A stretch of DNA of 64,000 bases, taken from positions 1-64,000 of the forward strand of contig JBBIKC010000003.1 in the NCBI GenBank assembly GCA_037445635.1, given 5' to 3'. The DNA is from JBFMCC01 sp037445635. Lineage in GTDB: Bacteria; Chloroflexota; Anaerolineae; Anaerolineales; Villigracilaceae. Positions 1 to 8,273 of this stretch are shown here, one piece after another. The notes under the pieces were generated by a model. That model searched no databases. It saw only the letters and a program-made list of their open reading frames with translations, and was not told where the DNA came from. Positions within the stretch are counted from its first letter, which is position 1. Every line of letters begins with the position of its first letter. The position numbers and the translations under genes are program-made.

Positions 1-54
1 GAGCGCGTCTCAATGGCATTGAGAAGGTCGGGGGTTCGAATCCCCCTGGGTCCA
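1..54 (+). tRNA. 3' part of a class II tRNA (Ser, Leu or Tyr), cut by the window edge
   Basis: Only the 3' part is in the window. A long variable arm is visible (stem 8-14 with 18-24, 7 bp, 3-nt loop), followed by a 5-bp T stem with the TTCGAAT loop and the acceptor strand TGGGTCC with discriminator A at 54. CCA is not encoded. The long variable arm limits the identity to Ser, Leu or Tyr. The anticodon lies outside the window. The arm length favours Ser, while discriminator A favours Leu or Tyr, so the identity is left open. Confidence 0.85.
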
Positions 55-138
55 CTAACGTTTAGCGATTGGCTTCTGGTTTTTAGCCCCGTGCCATCCG
101 CTAACAGCCAAAAGCAAATAGCCAATAAAAGTCACGGC

Positions 139-426
139 AGGAGTAGTAGGTCATCCCGTCAGCGAGAAGGGAGAGCGAGGTGGAAGCCCTTCGACGGTAT
201 CCAACGGGAGTACAGAGGCCGAACTCGCCTGTCCACTCGAAAGAGAGACTGCGCTGGTGAACATGGTTGAATGTTCAAGGTTGAAAGTTGAATATTCAGC
301 AAGGTAGTCAGCGACGGCTTCATCCGTTACCATGAATTCAAGTGACAGTTGACTTGCAACCTTCAACTGTAAACCGGGTGGTACCGCGGAGAGAATCTTC
401 GTCCCTGATGTGGATGGAGATTTTTT
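139..426 (+). promoter_or_regulatory. T-box leader upstream of leuS
   Basis: The T-box signature GGGTGGTACCGCGG is at 376-389, immediately after a perfect 8-bp hairpin (345-352 with 363-370) in the place of Stem III. The 5' part contains the GGAGTAGTAGG-type start of Stem I and an AGAGA/GCTGGTGAA segment typical of T-box leaders. A terminator hairpin follows at 394-422. T-boxes bind uncharged tRNA and prevent termination; upstream of leuS the expected ligand is tRNA-Leu. The specifier codon could not be placed by eye. A GTTGAA-rich repeat (about 265-298) sits inside the linker. Confidence 0.9.
394..426 (+). terminator. T-box-controlled intrinsic terminator
   Basis: AATCTTCGTCC (394-404) pairs along its full length, with two G-U pairs, with GGATGGAGATT (412-422), and a run of T follows to 426. 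The left arm lies just 3' of the T-box motif, as required for mutually exclusive terminator and antiterminator folds. Confidence 0.8.
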
Positions 427-462
427 ATTTTCGTTATCATCTTTGATGAGAGTGAGGTCAAA

Positions 463-3384
463 ATGGCAACTGCAAAGAAGAAACCCGTCAAAAAGAAACC
501 TGCCGCGCCGAAGAAAAAGACGGCCATGACCAGGAAGGCAAAGCCTGTAAAGAAGGTTGTGAAGCCTGTTAAGAGGTCAGCCAGCGGAAAAGCGGTGAAA
601 CCCGCCGCGAAAGGAAAGAAAGTCGCGGCGAGGAGAACGGTTGTAAAGCGGGCAGTCACTGCCCAAACCAGGGTGGTGATTCGCGGAAAGAGCGCACCGA
701 CGCGAAAGGCATCCAGCCCTGTTGCGAAGGCGATCGCTTCAAAGGCAAAAAGCACACAGAGGACGAAAGCAAAGAAGCCGGCGCCGCGAACGGTCAAGAC
801 CGCGGCCGCGAAGGCGATCATGCCCGCGCCGGTGAAGGCCATCGCGCCGGTGGTCGAGAAGTCTAAGGCGGTGATGGCCATGGAAGAAAAGCCGGCGGCG
901 ATTCAACCCACGCCCAGAACGGAAAAAGCCGGCAGGGATGTTTCCTACAATCCGCAGGCCGTCGAGTCCAAATGGCAGGCGAAATGGGAGGCGGACGGGC
1001 TGTATCGTGCGATGATTGACAACAGCAAACCCAAGCACTACGCGCTGACCATGCTGCCCTACACCTCGGGTGACTTGCACTTCGGCCACTGGTATCCCAT
1101 GGCGCCCTCGGACGCGCGCGCCCGCTTCATGCGCATGAACGGTTACAACGTGCTGTTCCCCATCGGCTTCGACGCGTTTGGCCTGCCCGCCGAGAACGCG
1201 GCCATCAAGCGCGGGATTCATCCGAAGATATGGACGTACAAAAATATCGAGAACATGCGTCGTCAGTTGCGCACCATGGGCACGATGTTCGATTGGGAGC
1301 GCGAGGCAATCTCCGCCGATCCCGAATACTACAAGTGGACCGAATGGTTCTTCATCCAATTGTTCAAGCAGGGACTGGCCTATCGCAAGATGTCCGCCGT
1401 GGACTGGTGCCCGAACTGCAACACAACGCTGGCGCGCGAACAGGTGTGGGGCGAAAACCGCGTCTGCGAACGGTGCGGCACACCCGTCATCAAAAAGGAC
1501 CTGGAACAGTGGTTCTTCAAAACCACCAAATACGCCGATGAACTGCTGAACTTCGACGAACTGGACTGGCCCGAGCGCGTTAAAGTGTTGCAAACGAACT
1601 GGATTGGCCGCAGTGAAGGCGCGTCCGTGATCTTCAAAACGGAACAGGGCGACGACATCGAAATCTTCACAACGCGTCCCGACACGCTGTGGGGCGCCAC
1701 CTTCATGGTCTTTGCGCCCGAACATCCGCTGGTAGACAAGGTCACGACGCCCGAACAACGCGAGGTCGTGGAAGCCTACAAAGCACAGGCTGCGCGTCAA
1801 TCGGACATTGACCGCGAGGCCGTGGACAAGGAGAAAACAGGCGTGTTCACAGGCGGGTATGCCATCAATCCTGTCAACGACGCGCGCATCCCGATCTGGA
1901 TCGCGGACTACGTGTTGATGAGTTATGGCACAGGCGCGATCATGGCCGTCCCTGCGCACGACGAGCGCGACTTTGCCTTCGCCAAAAAATACGACCTGCC
2001 CATCGTCGAAGTGATTCGGCCCGTAGGGCAGGATTCCATCTTGCCCTACACCGGCGCGGGCGTGATGGTCAACTCGGGCCCGTTCGACGGGACGAAGGTC
2101 AACACCGAAAAGGGGCGCAAAAACCCCGGTATCAGTGCAGTGATTGACTGGCTGGAGCAAAAGGGCATCGGGAAGGAATCGGTCAACTATCGTTATCGCG
2201 ATTGGTTGATCTCGCGTCAGCGCTATTGGGGCGCGCCCATCCCGATGATCCATTGTGAAAAACACGGTTGGAATCCCGTCCCGGAGAATCAGCTGCCCGT
2301 ACTGTTACCCGACGACGTGGAATGGAAACCAACGGGCGAGTCGCCGTTGAAACTGCATCCGACCTGGAAGAACACCACTTGTCCCGTGTGCGGCGAGCCC
2401 GCCGTGCGCGAAACCGACACAATGGACACGTTCATGTGCTCGTCGTGGTATCACCTGCGTTACTTGTCGCCGCAATACGACAAGGGCCCGTTCGACGAGG
2501 CCGAGTACAACTATTGGATGCCTGTGGACACGTACACCGGCGGCATCGAGCACGCCACCATGCACCTGTTGTACACGCGTTTCTTCCACAAGGCACTGCG
2601 CGACGCGGGCATCGTCGAGGGCAACGAGCCGATGCTGCAATTGCGCAATCAGGGCATCATTCTTGGCGAAGACGGCGATAAGATGTCCAAGAGCAAGGGC
2701 AATGTGGTCGCGCCCGACGAACTGGTGGCGCAGTACGGCACGGACGCGTTGCGTACCTATTTGATGTTCGCCTATCGCTGGCAGGAGGGCGGCCCGTGGA
2801 ATTCGCAGGGCATTGACGGGACCTCGCGCTGGCTGAGGCGTACATGGGCGTTGTTTACGGAAGACGAGAAGAGACCTTTAGGGTCTCCGGAGACCCTAAA
2901 GGTCTTAAGGCGAAAAGTCCACCAGACCCTGCGCCGCGTCACGCGCGACTTCGAGAATTTCGAATTCAACACCATCATCTCGTCGCTGATGGAATTGCTG
3001 AACGAGATGTACAAGGCGCGTGATGCGGGAGCAGTTGGAAGTCCCGAATGGAGCGAAGCGCGGGAAATCTACTTGAAGATGCTGGCCCCCGTCGCGCCGC
3101 ACATCGCCGAGGAACTCTGGACGAATCAATTGGGCAAGCCATACTCGATCCATCAGCAGGCCTGGCCCAAGGTGGACGAGGCAGCCGCGAAAGAGGACAT
3201 GATCGAACTGCCCGTCCAGGTCAATGGCAAGGTGCGCGACCGAATCACCGTCGCGGCCGACGCGAGCGAGGAAGAGATCAAATCCGCCGCGCTGGCGAGC
3301 GAGACCGTTCAGAGGTATCTGGAAGGCAAAGAGCCGAAGAAGGTGATCGTGGCAAACAGGAGGTTGGTCAGCGTGGTTGTGTAG
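463..3384 (+). CDS. leuS: Leucyl-tRNA synthetase with a lysine-rich N-terminal extension
   Basis: Class I aminoacyl-tRNA synthetase that charges tRNA-Leu in the cytoplasm. The recognisable enzyme begins near residue 160. Seen in order: a HIGH-type motif (HFGH, about 206-209), zinc-knuckle cysteines (CPNC...CERCG), a CP1 editing region rich in TTRPDT-type motifs, a second cysteine cluster (CPVCG), KMSKS at 740-744, and a C-terminal domain. The protein has 973 residues, whereas the family usually has about 810-870. The excess is an N-terminal stretch of about 155 residues made mostly of Lys, Ala, Pro, Val and Arg, resembling histone H1 tails. The start at 463 is supported by a GAGTGAGG ribosome-binding site and by the T-box leader ending just before it. 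Codons 804-815 consist of a perfect 34-nt palindrome. Confidence 0.97.
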   Translation: MATAKKKPVKKKPAAPKKKTAMTRKAKPVKKVVKPVKRSASGKAVKPAAKGKKVAARRTVVKRAVTAQTRVVIRGKSAPTRKASSPVAKAIASKAKSTQRTKAKKPAPRTVKTAAAKAIMPAPVKAIAPVVEKSKAVMAMEEKPAAIQPTPRTEKAGRDVSYNPQAVESKWQAKWEADGLYRAMIDNSKPKHYALTMLPYTSGDLHFGHWYPMAPSDARARFMRMNGYNVLFPIGFDAFGLPAENAAIKRGIHPKIWTYKNIENMRRQLRTMGTMFDWEREAISADPEYYKWTEWFFIQLFKQGLAYRKMSAVDWCPNCNTTLAREQVWGENRVCERCGTPVIKKDLEQWFFKTTKYADELLNFDELDWPERVKVLQTNWIGRSEGASVIFKTEQGDDIEIFTTRPDTLWGATFMVFAPEHPLVDKVTTPEQREVVEAYKAQAARQSDIDREAVDKEKTGVFTGGYAINPVNDARIPIWIADYVLMSYGTGAIMAVPAHDERDFAFAKKYDLPIVEVIRPVGQDSILPYTGAGVMVNSGPFDGTKVNTEKGRKNPGISAVIDWLEQKGIGKESVNYRYRDWLISRQRYWGAPIPMIHCEKHGWNPVPENQLPVLLPDDVEWKPTGESPLKLHPTWKNTTCPVCGEPAVRETDTMDTFMCSSWYHLRYLSPQYDKGPFDEAEYNYWMPVDTYTGGIEHATMHLLYTRFFHKALRDAGIVEGNEPMLQLRNQGIILGEDGDKMSKSKGNVVAPDELVAQYGTDALRTYLMFAYRWQEGGPWNSQGIDGTSRWLRRTWALFTEDEKRPLGSPETLKVLRRKVHQTLRRVTRDFENFEFNTIISSLMELLNEMYKARDAGAVGSPEWSEAREIYLKMLAPVAPHIAEELWTNQLGKPYSIHQQAWPKVDEAAAKEDMIELPVQVNGKVRDRITVAADASEEEIKSAALASETVQRYLEGKEPKKVIVANRRLVSVVV
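2872..2905. repeat. Perfect 34-nt palindrome inside leuS
   Basis: AGACCTTTAGGGTCTCC is followed directly by its exact reverse complement (17 + 17 nt). It stays in frame, in the C-terminal half of LeuRS after KMSKS, and looks like an inserted palindromic repeat. Confidence 0.9.
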
Positions 3385-3425
3385 GGCGGACCTGCGTGTC
3401 TGCCCATAGTGTCCGCCTAAAGAGA

Positions 3426-3459
3426 AAGCCCCTGAGGGTTGTCAGGCTCTCAGGGGCTT
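3426..3459. terminator. Hairpin between convergent leuS and the DUF4126 gene
   Basis: AAGCCCCTGAG (3426-3436) and CTCAGGGGCTT (3449-3459) form an 11-bp stem. It lies between two convergent stop codons and probably ends transcription from both sides, although the T runs are short. Confidence 0.6.
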
Positions 3460-3483
3460 GTGCCTTGCTAACGGAAGTTGTTA

Positions 3484-4479
3484 TCACACCGTCAGTCCAA
3501 GCGCTGAAACGGGTTCCTGAACTGGTGGATAGGTTCGCAACAACGCACGCGCCGAGGCAGATGCAATCCAGAAGAAAGTAATTAGTGACATGGGAATGAA
3601 GCAGATAGTCAGAACTGGCAGAGTGACTGTGAGGCCAAGGGTTGCCAGCCATACGCCCCAATAGATTGACCAGCCCACGAACATGGCGACGCCTCTCAGC
3701 CAGTGTCCTCGTATCATCCAACCCAGGCCCCAGATGAGGAATTCCAGGGCGACGGTGAAACCGGCGCCGGGCCTGTACTTCAGGAGGCGGAAATACTCCC
3801 CCAGCCCGGACTTCAACTTCCTCAACTGCGAGACGGCATATGCCAGCAACACGGCCAGCGCAATCGAGATGAGAACCATCAACAGGACGATCAGCCAGGG
3901 ATTGACGCTGGCCAGGAAATAAAGCAGTGACATGCCGAGCAGTGAGGCGGTGTTCTCTGCCGTGGCGTAAATGGGCGCGGACGTGTGCCCAAGTGTGCCG
4001 GTCGCCGCGCTGAGACCGGGTTTTGCGGCCGCTTTCAGTCCGGTCAAAGTCGAGGCGATCAATGCCCCTCCGCCCGCGATCGCCCAGCCGGAACCTGCCA
4101 GATCGCCTCCGTCTCCCCAGAGGCGGACCGTCTCGAGAATCTGGTGCGTTTGAGGGTCGAGGTTGGTGATCACTCCGACTGAGGCCAGCGCGATCAGCGC
4201 GCCGGAAATCGGGACAACGAAACCGCTCAGGAAATTGATTACGGTGTTGACACTGTTCATCACGCCCGGCGCGACCGTCGTCAGGTAGGCCGGCGCGACG
4301 GTCAGGAACCAGAACAGGCCGATAATCCCAAGAAACCACCAGTTCGTCATGAACTGTGTGGCGGGCGAGATCTGAATCCACCCAAACTTGGCGGCGAGTC
4401 CCACGATCAGCAGACAAAGGTACTGGTCAGCCACCCCGACCATCCCACCCGCTGAAATCGCAGACAATATCAGTTGCAT
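3484..4479 (-). CDS. DUF4126-like integral membrane protein
   Basis: A 331-residue, very hydrophobic protein with about eight predicted membrane segments. The N-terminal half (a Gly/Ala-rich segment near residues 5-30, then WFLGIIGLFWFL) resembles the DUF4126 family, whose role is unknown. The C-terminal third adds an amphipathic stretch (LGEYFRLLKYRPG) and further helices, making it longer than usual DUF4126 proteins. A GGAGG ribosome-binding site precedes the ATG. It converges on leuS and has no clear operon partner. The family call is from memory of its pattern; the membrane location is secure. Confidence 0.6.
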   Translation of the reverse strand: MQLILSAISAGGMVGVADQYLCLLIVGLAAKFGWIQISPATQFMTNWWFLGIIGLFWFLTVAPAYLTTVAPGVMNSVNTVINFLSGFVVPISGALIALASVGVITNLDPQTHQILETVRLWGDGGDLAGSGWAIAGGGALIASTLTGLKAAAKPGLSAATGTLGHTSAPIYATAENTASLLGMSLLYFLASVNPWLIVLLMVLISIALAVLLAYAVSQLRKLKSGLGEYFRLLKYRPGAGFTVALEFLIWGLGWMIRGHWLRGVAMFVGWSIYWGVWLATLGLTVTLPVLTICFIPMSLITFFWIASASARALLRTYPPVQEPVSALGLTV

Positions 4480-4514
4480 GTTCAGCCTCCTGCCTCAAGA
4501 TAGAATAGATAACT

Positions 4515-5039
4515 TCATTCGCCGATCTTCTTCCATTGGATTTCGATGCCGCTCCCGCAGTGAGGACAACTGGCGCTCATCGGCCCGGTCCAATTGGCGG
4601 TGTTCATGTTGATGGGCGCATGACAATTGGGACAGTTTGGGGGCAGGACCGGATAAAAAGGCACAGGCCCTTGCGAACTTGGCCCAGGTTGAGCGTTTGC
4701 AGGCGGTGGGGGAGCAACAGGCTGTGCGGTCGTTTGCCTCGGCTGCGCAATGACCGTATGAGCGCCGGCTTTTAGAAGAGCGCCATTGATATACAAATCA
4801 GATTCTTTCACCCCGAAAACTTTGATGGAGTTTCTTAAAACACCTACATGGGAGCCCACACGGAAAGAAGCCTCATACTTCCACCCGGCGATTTGCTTGC
4901 CTTTGAAGGTATTGACAACCATCCCGTCCACAATGAGTTCGCCGGTAAACGCGCCAAAAAAATCTGGATTACTCCAGTTCGTACCGACAATATGATTCCC
5001 GTCTTCCAAAGTAAAAGTCCATGACCTGGAAAATGCCAT
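4515..5039 (-). CDS. Small two-part protein with FAIM1-like N-terminus and C-terminal zinc ribbon
   Basis: 174 residues. Residues 1-100 are beta-rich, with the pattern W-x-F-x-L-x-DG-x-H followed by a repeated 'VDG...' strand, reminiscent of the FAIM1 beta-sandwich fold (a tentative link). A Pro/Gln-rich linker follows, then a zinc ribbon built from CPNCH and CPHCG. No signal peptide or membrane segment is seen, so it is probably cytoplasmic. The ATG has an AGAGGA ribosome-binding site. It is upstream of, and in the same direction as, the DUF4126 gene, 35 nt apart, so co-transcription is possible. Function unknown. Confidence 0.6.
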   Translation of the reverse strand: MAFSRSWTFTLEDGNHIVGTNWSNPDFFGAFTGELIVDGMVVNTFKGKQIAGWKYEASFRVGSHVGVLRNSIKVFGVKESDLYINGALLKAGAHTVIAQPRQTTAQPVAPPPPANAQPGPSSQGPVPFYPVLPPNCPNCHAPINMNTANWTGPMSASCPHCGSGIEIQWKKIGE

Positions 5040-5240
5040 ATGTCCTCTTGTCTTTGCAGGAATAGGTTTTCATCATTTTATCTATTTTTACAGGTAAACA
5101 CAAGCGTTTTCTTATTCGTAGCGGGTAAGATTCGGAAGCAAAAATCCATGATGGTCACGAGCCCTCCGAATGCCTCTGTGTTGGGTTTATAATCAGGTAA
5201 CTTCCTTCCTTATCCCGTTCTGCAACCTCGTGAGGGAATT

Positions 5241-8231
5241 ATGACTGACGGTATTCGATGGTGGCTTGAGACTCTACAACAATTATTTGGCAATGAGATC
5301 GTTGCGTGGATTGTAACACTCCTGTCGCCATTTGTTTTGCTTTTCGTATTGTTGTGGCTGTTGAGGGGAATAATTGAAATAATAAGAACCACTTTTATTC
5401 CCTTGTTTTACAATGGTGAGCAAAAACGAAAAATCCGTCGCCGGCAGCGATTCGCGGACCATATCGAGAGCGAGATAAGGCGATTAAATCAGCGGGAAGA
5501 CTGGAGCGATTTCCGCTTTGCCGAGCTTGAGGCAGAGGTGGAAATGGAGGGAAAACGTAGAGCAATTAGTTTTTTCCCATTTATCAAAAAAACGTCCAGT
5601 GGATTAAGAAGGGAAAAGTCTCTATCGAAGGCTTTGAAGCAAAGCCAGGAACGAATAATTCTTGTAGAGGGTGACGCGGGCTCAGGAAAGAGCGTTGCTT
5701 TACGCCATGTGGCTCTCGATATTGCTAAAAATGCAATTAAGTCAAAAAGTCCCACATCACTGATACCCATTTATCTAAATCTCAAAGAATTGAAACGAGA
5801 ACAGAATCAACCGATCAATCGTGGCCTGGTCGAGAACTTTATCCTGAGATCATTAAAGCGAATAAATGATCGTGATGTAGATAAATTTATAGATGACGAA
5901 TTCCAACAGGGCTTGGAAAACGGATCGTGGTTATTTCTTTTTGACTCGTTTGACGAAATTCCAGAGATTTTGGGAGCAGAAGACGCAGATAAGATAATCA
6001 GAGAATACGCAGATGCCATTTATGATTTTTTGCATGGGTTGAACACTTGTCGTGGCGTTGTCGCTTCCAGATACTTTAAGGGGCCAGGCCAGGTTGGTTG
6101 GCCGCGTTTTAGGATTGTTAACTTGACGCGTCCCAAGCAAATTAGGCTTATAGAACTTTCAGAATTAAAGACGCATCACGAAAAATTGTTGTTAGGGAAC
6201 CTTGACATTGCAGATTCTGAAATTCAAAGATTCGCAACGAATCCGTTGTTCTTAGGTCTCCTCATCGGATATGTTCAATCTAACAATGAATTTCCGCAAA
6301 ATGTCGATGCGGTCTTTGGGGCTTATATACAACGTCGCCTAAATCAGGACAGAGACAGAGTCATCCAACGTTTCGGTCTGACTGTTGAAGAAATACGCCG
6401 AGTCGCAGAACGAGTCGCCTTTTGCATGTCTCAAAGTCGAGATTTGGGTTTGAGCCCTTCCCGTGATGATCTCAAAAAATATTTTCTGGCACTTAACTTT
6501 GAGACTGGCGATGCTTTTGAAAACTGTCTTGATGCCTTAGAGTTTATAAAACTTGCCCGCTCAGACGCTTCAGAATTTTCGGGAGGCCAGAGAACTTTTA
6601 CCTTTGCACATAGACGCTTTCAAGAATATTTCGCTACTGCATATGTGTTAAGTGAAGGGAATATAACCATTCAAGACCTACTCATGAACCCAAGGTGGCG
6701 TGAGACAACAGTTGTTATTTGCCAGACACAATCACTAGCACGTATTTCCCCGCTAATTGAAGAAGCGCGGGCTTTATTGGATTCTTATTGGGAAAATATC
6801 GAATCATATCTAAAGTCAGTCATTTCTGGCGAAGGGCGGGAACTCCCAATTGACTTTCCATGGCCTAAAGGCTGTTTACATTTATTAGATTTGTTACAGG
6901 ATGGTTTTTCAAATCGAAAGGCCATACTGCCAGAGAGAATACGTGCAGTTACAGGCGCGATTGTATCATTGGCAACTTTACTTGGTTCATTGCCCAGTAG
7001 AATCTGGGCTCTAGAGGTCGCGGGGATTGTGCCCAGCTCCAACTTAACCGAAATAATTCGACCTGCCATTGTAGATGGAAGTCATTTTCTTAGCGACATT
7101 GCATATCGTCAAGTGGCAAGGCTTGATGAAATGCCTGACGACATAAGAGCATGGATAAAAAGTTCAATTTTGGAGAAGCTTCTCCGTCTAGGAATTTTTA
7201 GAGGTAGCAATGTTGTCTATGCTCAAGTGTCCAGGTTGGTTAACGCGAAGGACTATATCAGTGTTATTCGAGGGATTCAATTTGGGTATTTGTTAGATTT
7301 ATCTTCTGCAACCATTGCTTCTGGGGCATTATTTTGGTCAGCCATTGTATCGCCTCTGGCAAATAAACAGTACGCGGGTGTTATTACCTTTGGCGTCTTT
7401 ATGATGCTTTTTAGTGTTTTGATATTGTTTGCGACAATAATTACTACAGATTACCAAGTTTATTTTATGAACCGTTTGATGGTGGGTGGATTAAGTTATC
7501 CATTGTTGTTTTTTGCACTCTATATTTCCGGATATAATCCCTCCCCACTTATTGCGTTATTCTACATGTCATTAATAATGCCATCCCTAATAGCTTCAGT
7601 GAAAGAGTTTCCCTTTGAAAAGAGTATGATATATGTATCATTTTCCCCATTCATTGCTTTTAAGAAGGTTGTCAATAGCTTTCTGAAAGGACTGAGTTCG
7701 CTTAAGACAATATCTTTTTCAAAAAAGGAGAGGGCTATATTGCTCGTCGGTTTGGTCTTCTTGGTATGTTATTGTGTCTTATACTATCTTGCGTGGAGGT
7801 TTTTAGGACCTGAAAGGGGCGGTATGGTGGTTGCTGTTGTAGTAATGTTATCTATGTTAATAGTCGTGTATAAAAGTTTGAGGACCGTTACGTTCAGAGA
7901 TCGAAAACACGACAAGGCTTGGAAGAAATGGCTGCATGAGTCTCATGACAAGGTAGGTGTACGAGAGATTATTTCAATGTTACCCATCATTTCCACTTTG
8001 CACGCGCATAAATTTATTGAGATCGTAAGAAGAAATAATATGTTGCATCCCTCGCACGAGGCGCTACATTTTTTACATCAATTAGTTATACTTGTAGAAA
8101 ATCCATTACTTGAAAACGACTATTCTGAACCACTATCTTCGTTTCTGGATGGTATCGGAGAGAATCGATTGAAATCAATGTTATTGGATGAATTATTCCA
8201 ATTGATTGAAGAAATAAAAAGAAAGCTCTAG
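5241..8231 (+). CDS. Membrane-anchored NACHT-family NTPase (STAND class)
   Basis: 996 residues. An N-terminal membrane helix (about 20-45) is followed by a basic linker, then a NACHT P-loop domain: Walker A GDAGSGKS at 144-151, Walker B LFLFDSFDEI near 231-240 with the paired acidic residues typical of NACHT, and a sensor-like VVASRY at about 274. A helical middle region follows, and residues about 680-860 hold roughly six more membrane helices before a soluble tail. NACHT proteins are signal-dependent oligomerising ATPases; in bacteria many act in phage defence or programmed cell death. The gene is markedly more AT-rich than both neighbours, which suggests recent transfer. No repeat sensor domain (LRR, WD, TPR) or nuclease effector is recognisable, so the membrane helices may be the effector. 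A role in defence is inference. Confidence 0.85.
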   Translation: MTDGIRWWLETLQQLFGNEIVAWIVTLLSPFVLLFVLLWLLRGIIEIIRTTFIPLFYNGEQKRKIRRRQRFADHIESEIRRLNQREDWSDFRFAELEAEVEMEGKRRAISFFPFIKKTSSGLRREKSLSKALKQSQERIILVEGDAGSGKSVALRHVALDIAKNAIKSKSPTSLIPIYLNLKELKREQNQPINRGLVENFILRSLKRINDRDVDKFIDDEFQQGLENGSWLFLFDSFDEIPEILGAEDADKIIREYADAIYDFLHGLNTCRGVVASRYFKGPGQVGWPRFRIVNLTRPKQIRLIELSELKTHHEKLLLGNLDIADSEIQRFATNPLFLGLLIGYVQSNNEFPQNVDAVFGAYIQRRLNQDRDRVIQRFGLTVEEIRRVAERVAFCMSQSRDLGLSPSRDDLKKYFLALNFETGDAFENCLDALEFIKLARSDASEFSGGQRTFTFAHRRFQEYFATAYVLSEGNITIQDLLMNPRWRETTVVICQTQSLARISPLIEEARALLDSYWENIESYLKSVISGEGRELPIDFPWPKGCLHLLDLLQDGFSNRKAILPERIRAVTGAIVSLATLLGSLPSRIWALEVAGIVPSSNLTEIIRPAIVDGSHFLSDIAYRQVARLDEMPDDIRAWIKSSILEKLLRLGIFRGSNVVYAQVSRLVNAKDYISVIRGIQFGYLLDLSSATIASGALFWSAIVSPLANKQYAGVITFGVFMMLFSVLILFATIITTDYQVYFMNRLMVGGLSYPLLFFALYISGYNPSPLIALFYMSLIMPSLIASVKEFPFEKSMIYVSFSPFIAFKKVVNSFLKGLSSLKTISFSKKERAILLVGLVFLVCYCVLYYLAWRFLGPERGGMVVAVVVMLSMLIVVYKSLRTVTFRDRKHDKAWKKWLHESHDKVGVREIISMLPIISTLHAHKFIEIVRRNNMLHPSHEALHFLHQLVILVENPLLENDYSEPLSSFLDGIGENRLKSMLLDELFQLIEEIKRKL

Positions 8232-8273
8232 CAGCGCTTGCAGATTCCATTCTTCGAGACCGGGGAGGGTCGT

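Noticed and set aside
739..2265. Long minus-strand open frame opposite leuS
   Set aside because: It is antisense to conserved LeuRS motifs and has no recognisable protein features; typical of GC-rich DNA.
5241..8231. A multi-gene defence island around the NACHT gene
   Set aside because: The neighbours are surface and housekeeping genes; no restriction, nuclease or other defence genes adjoin it.
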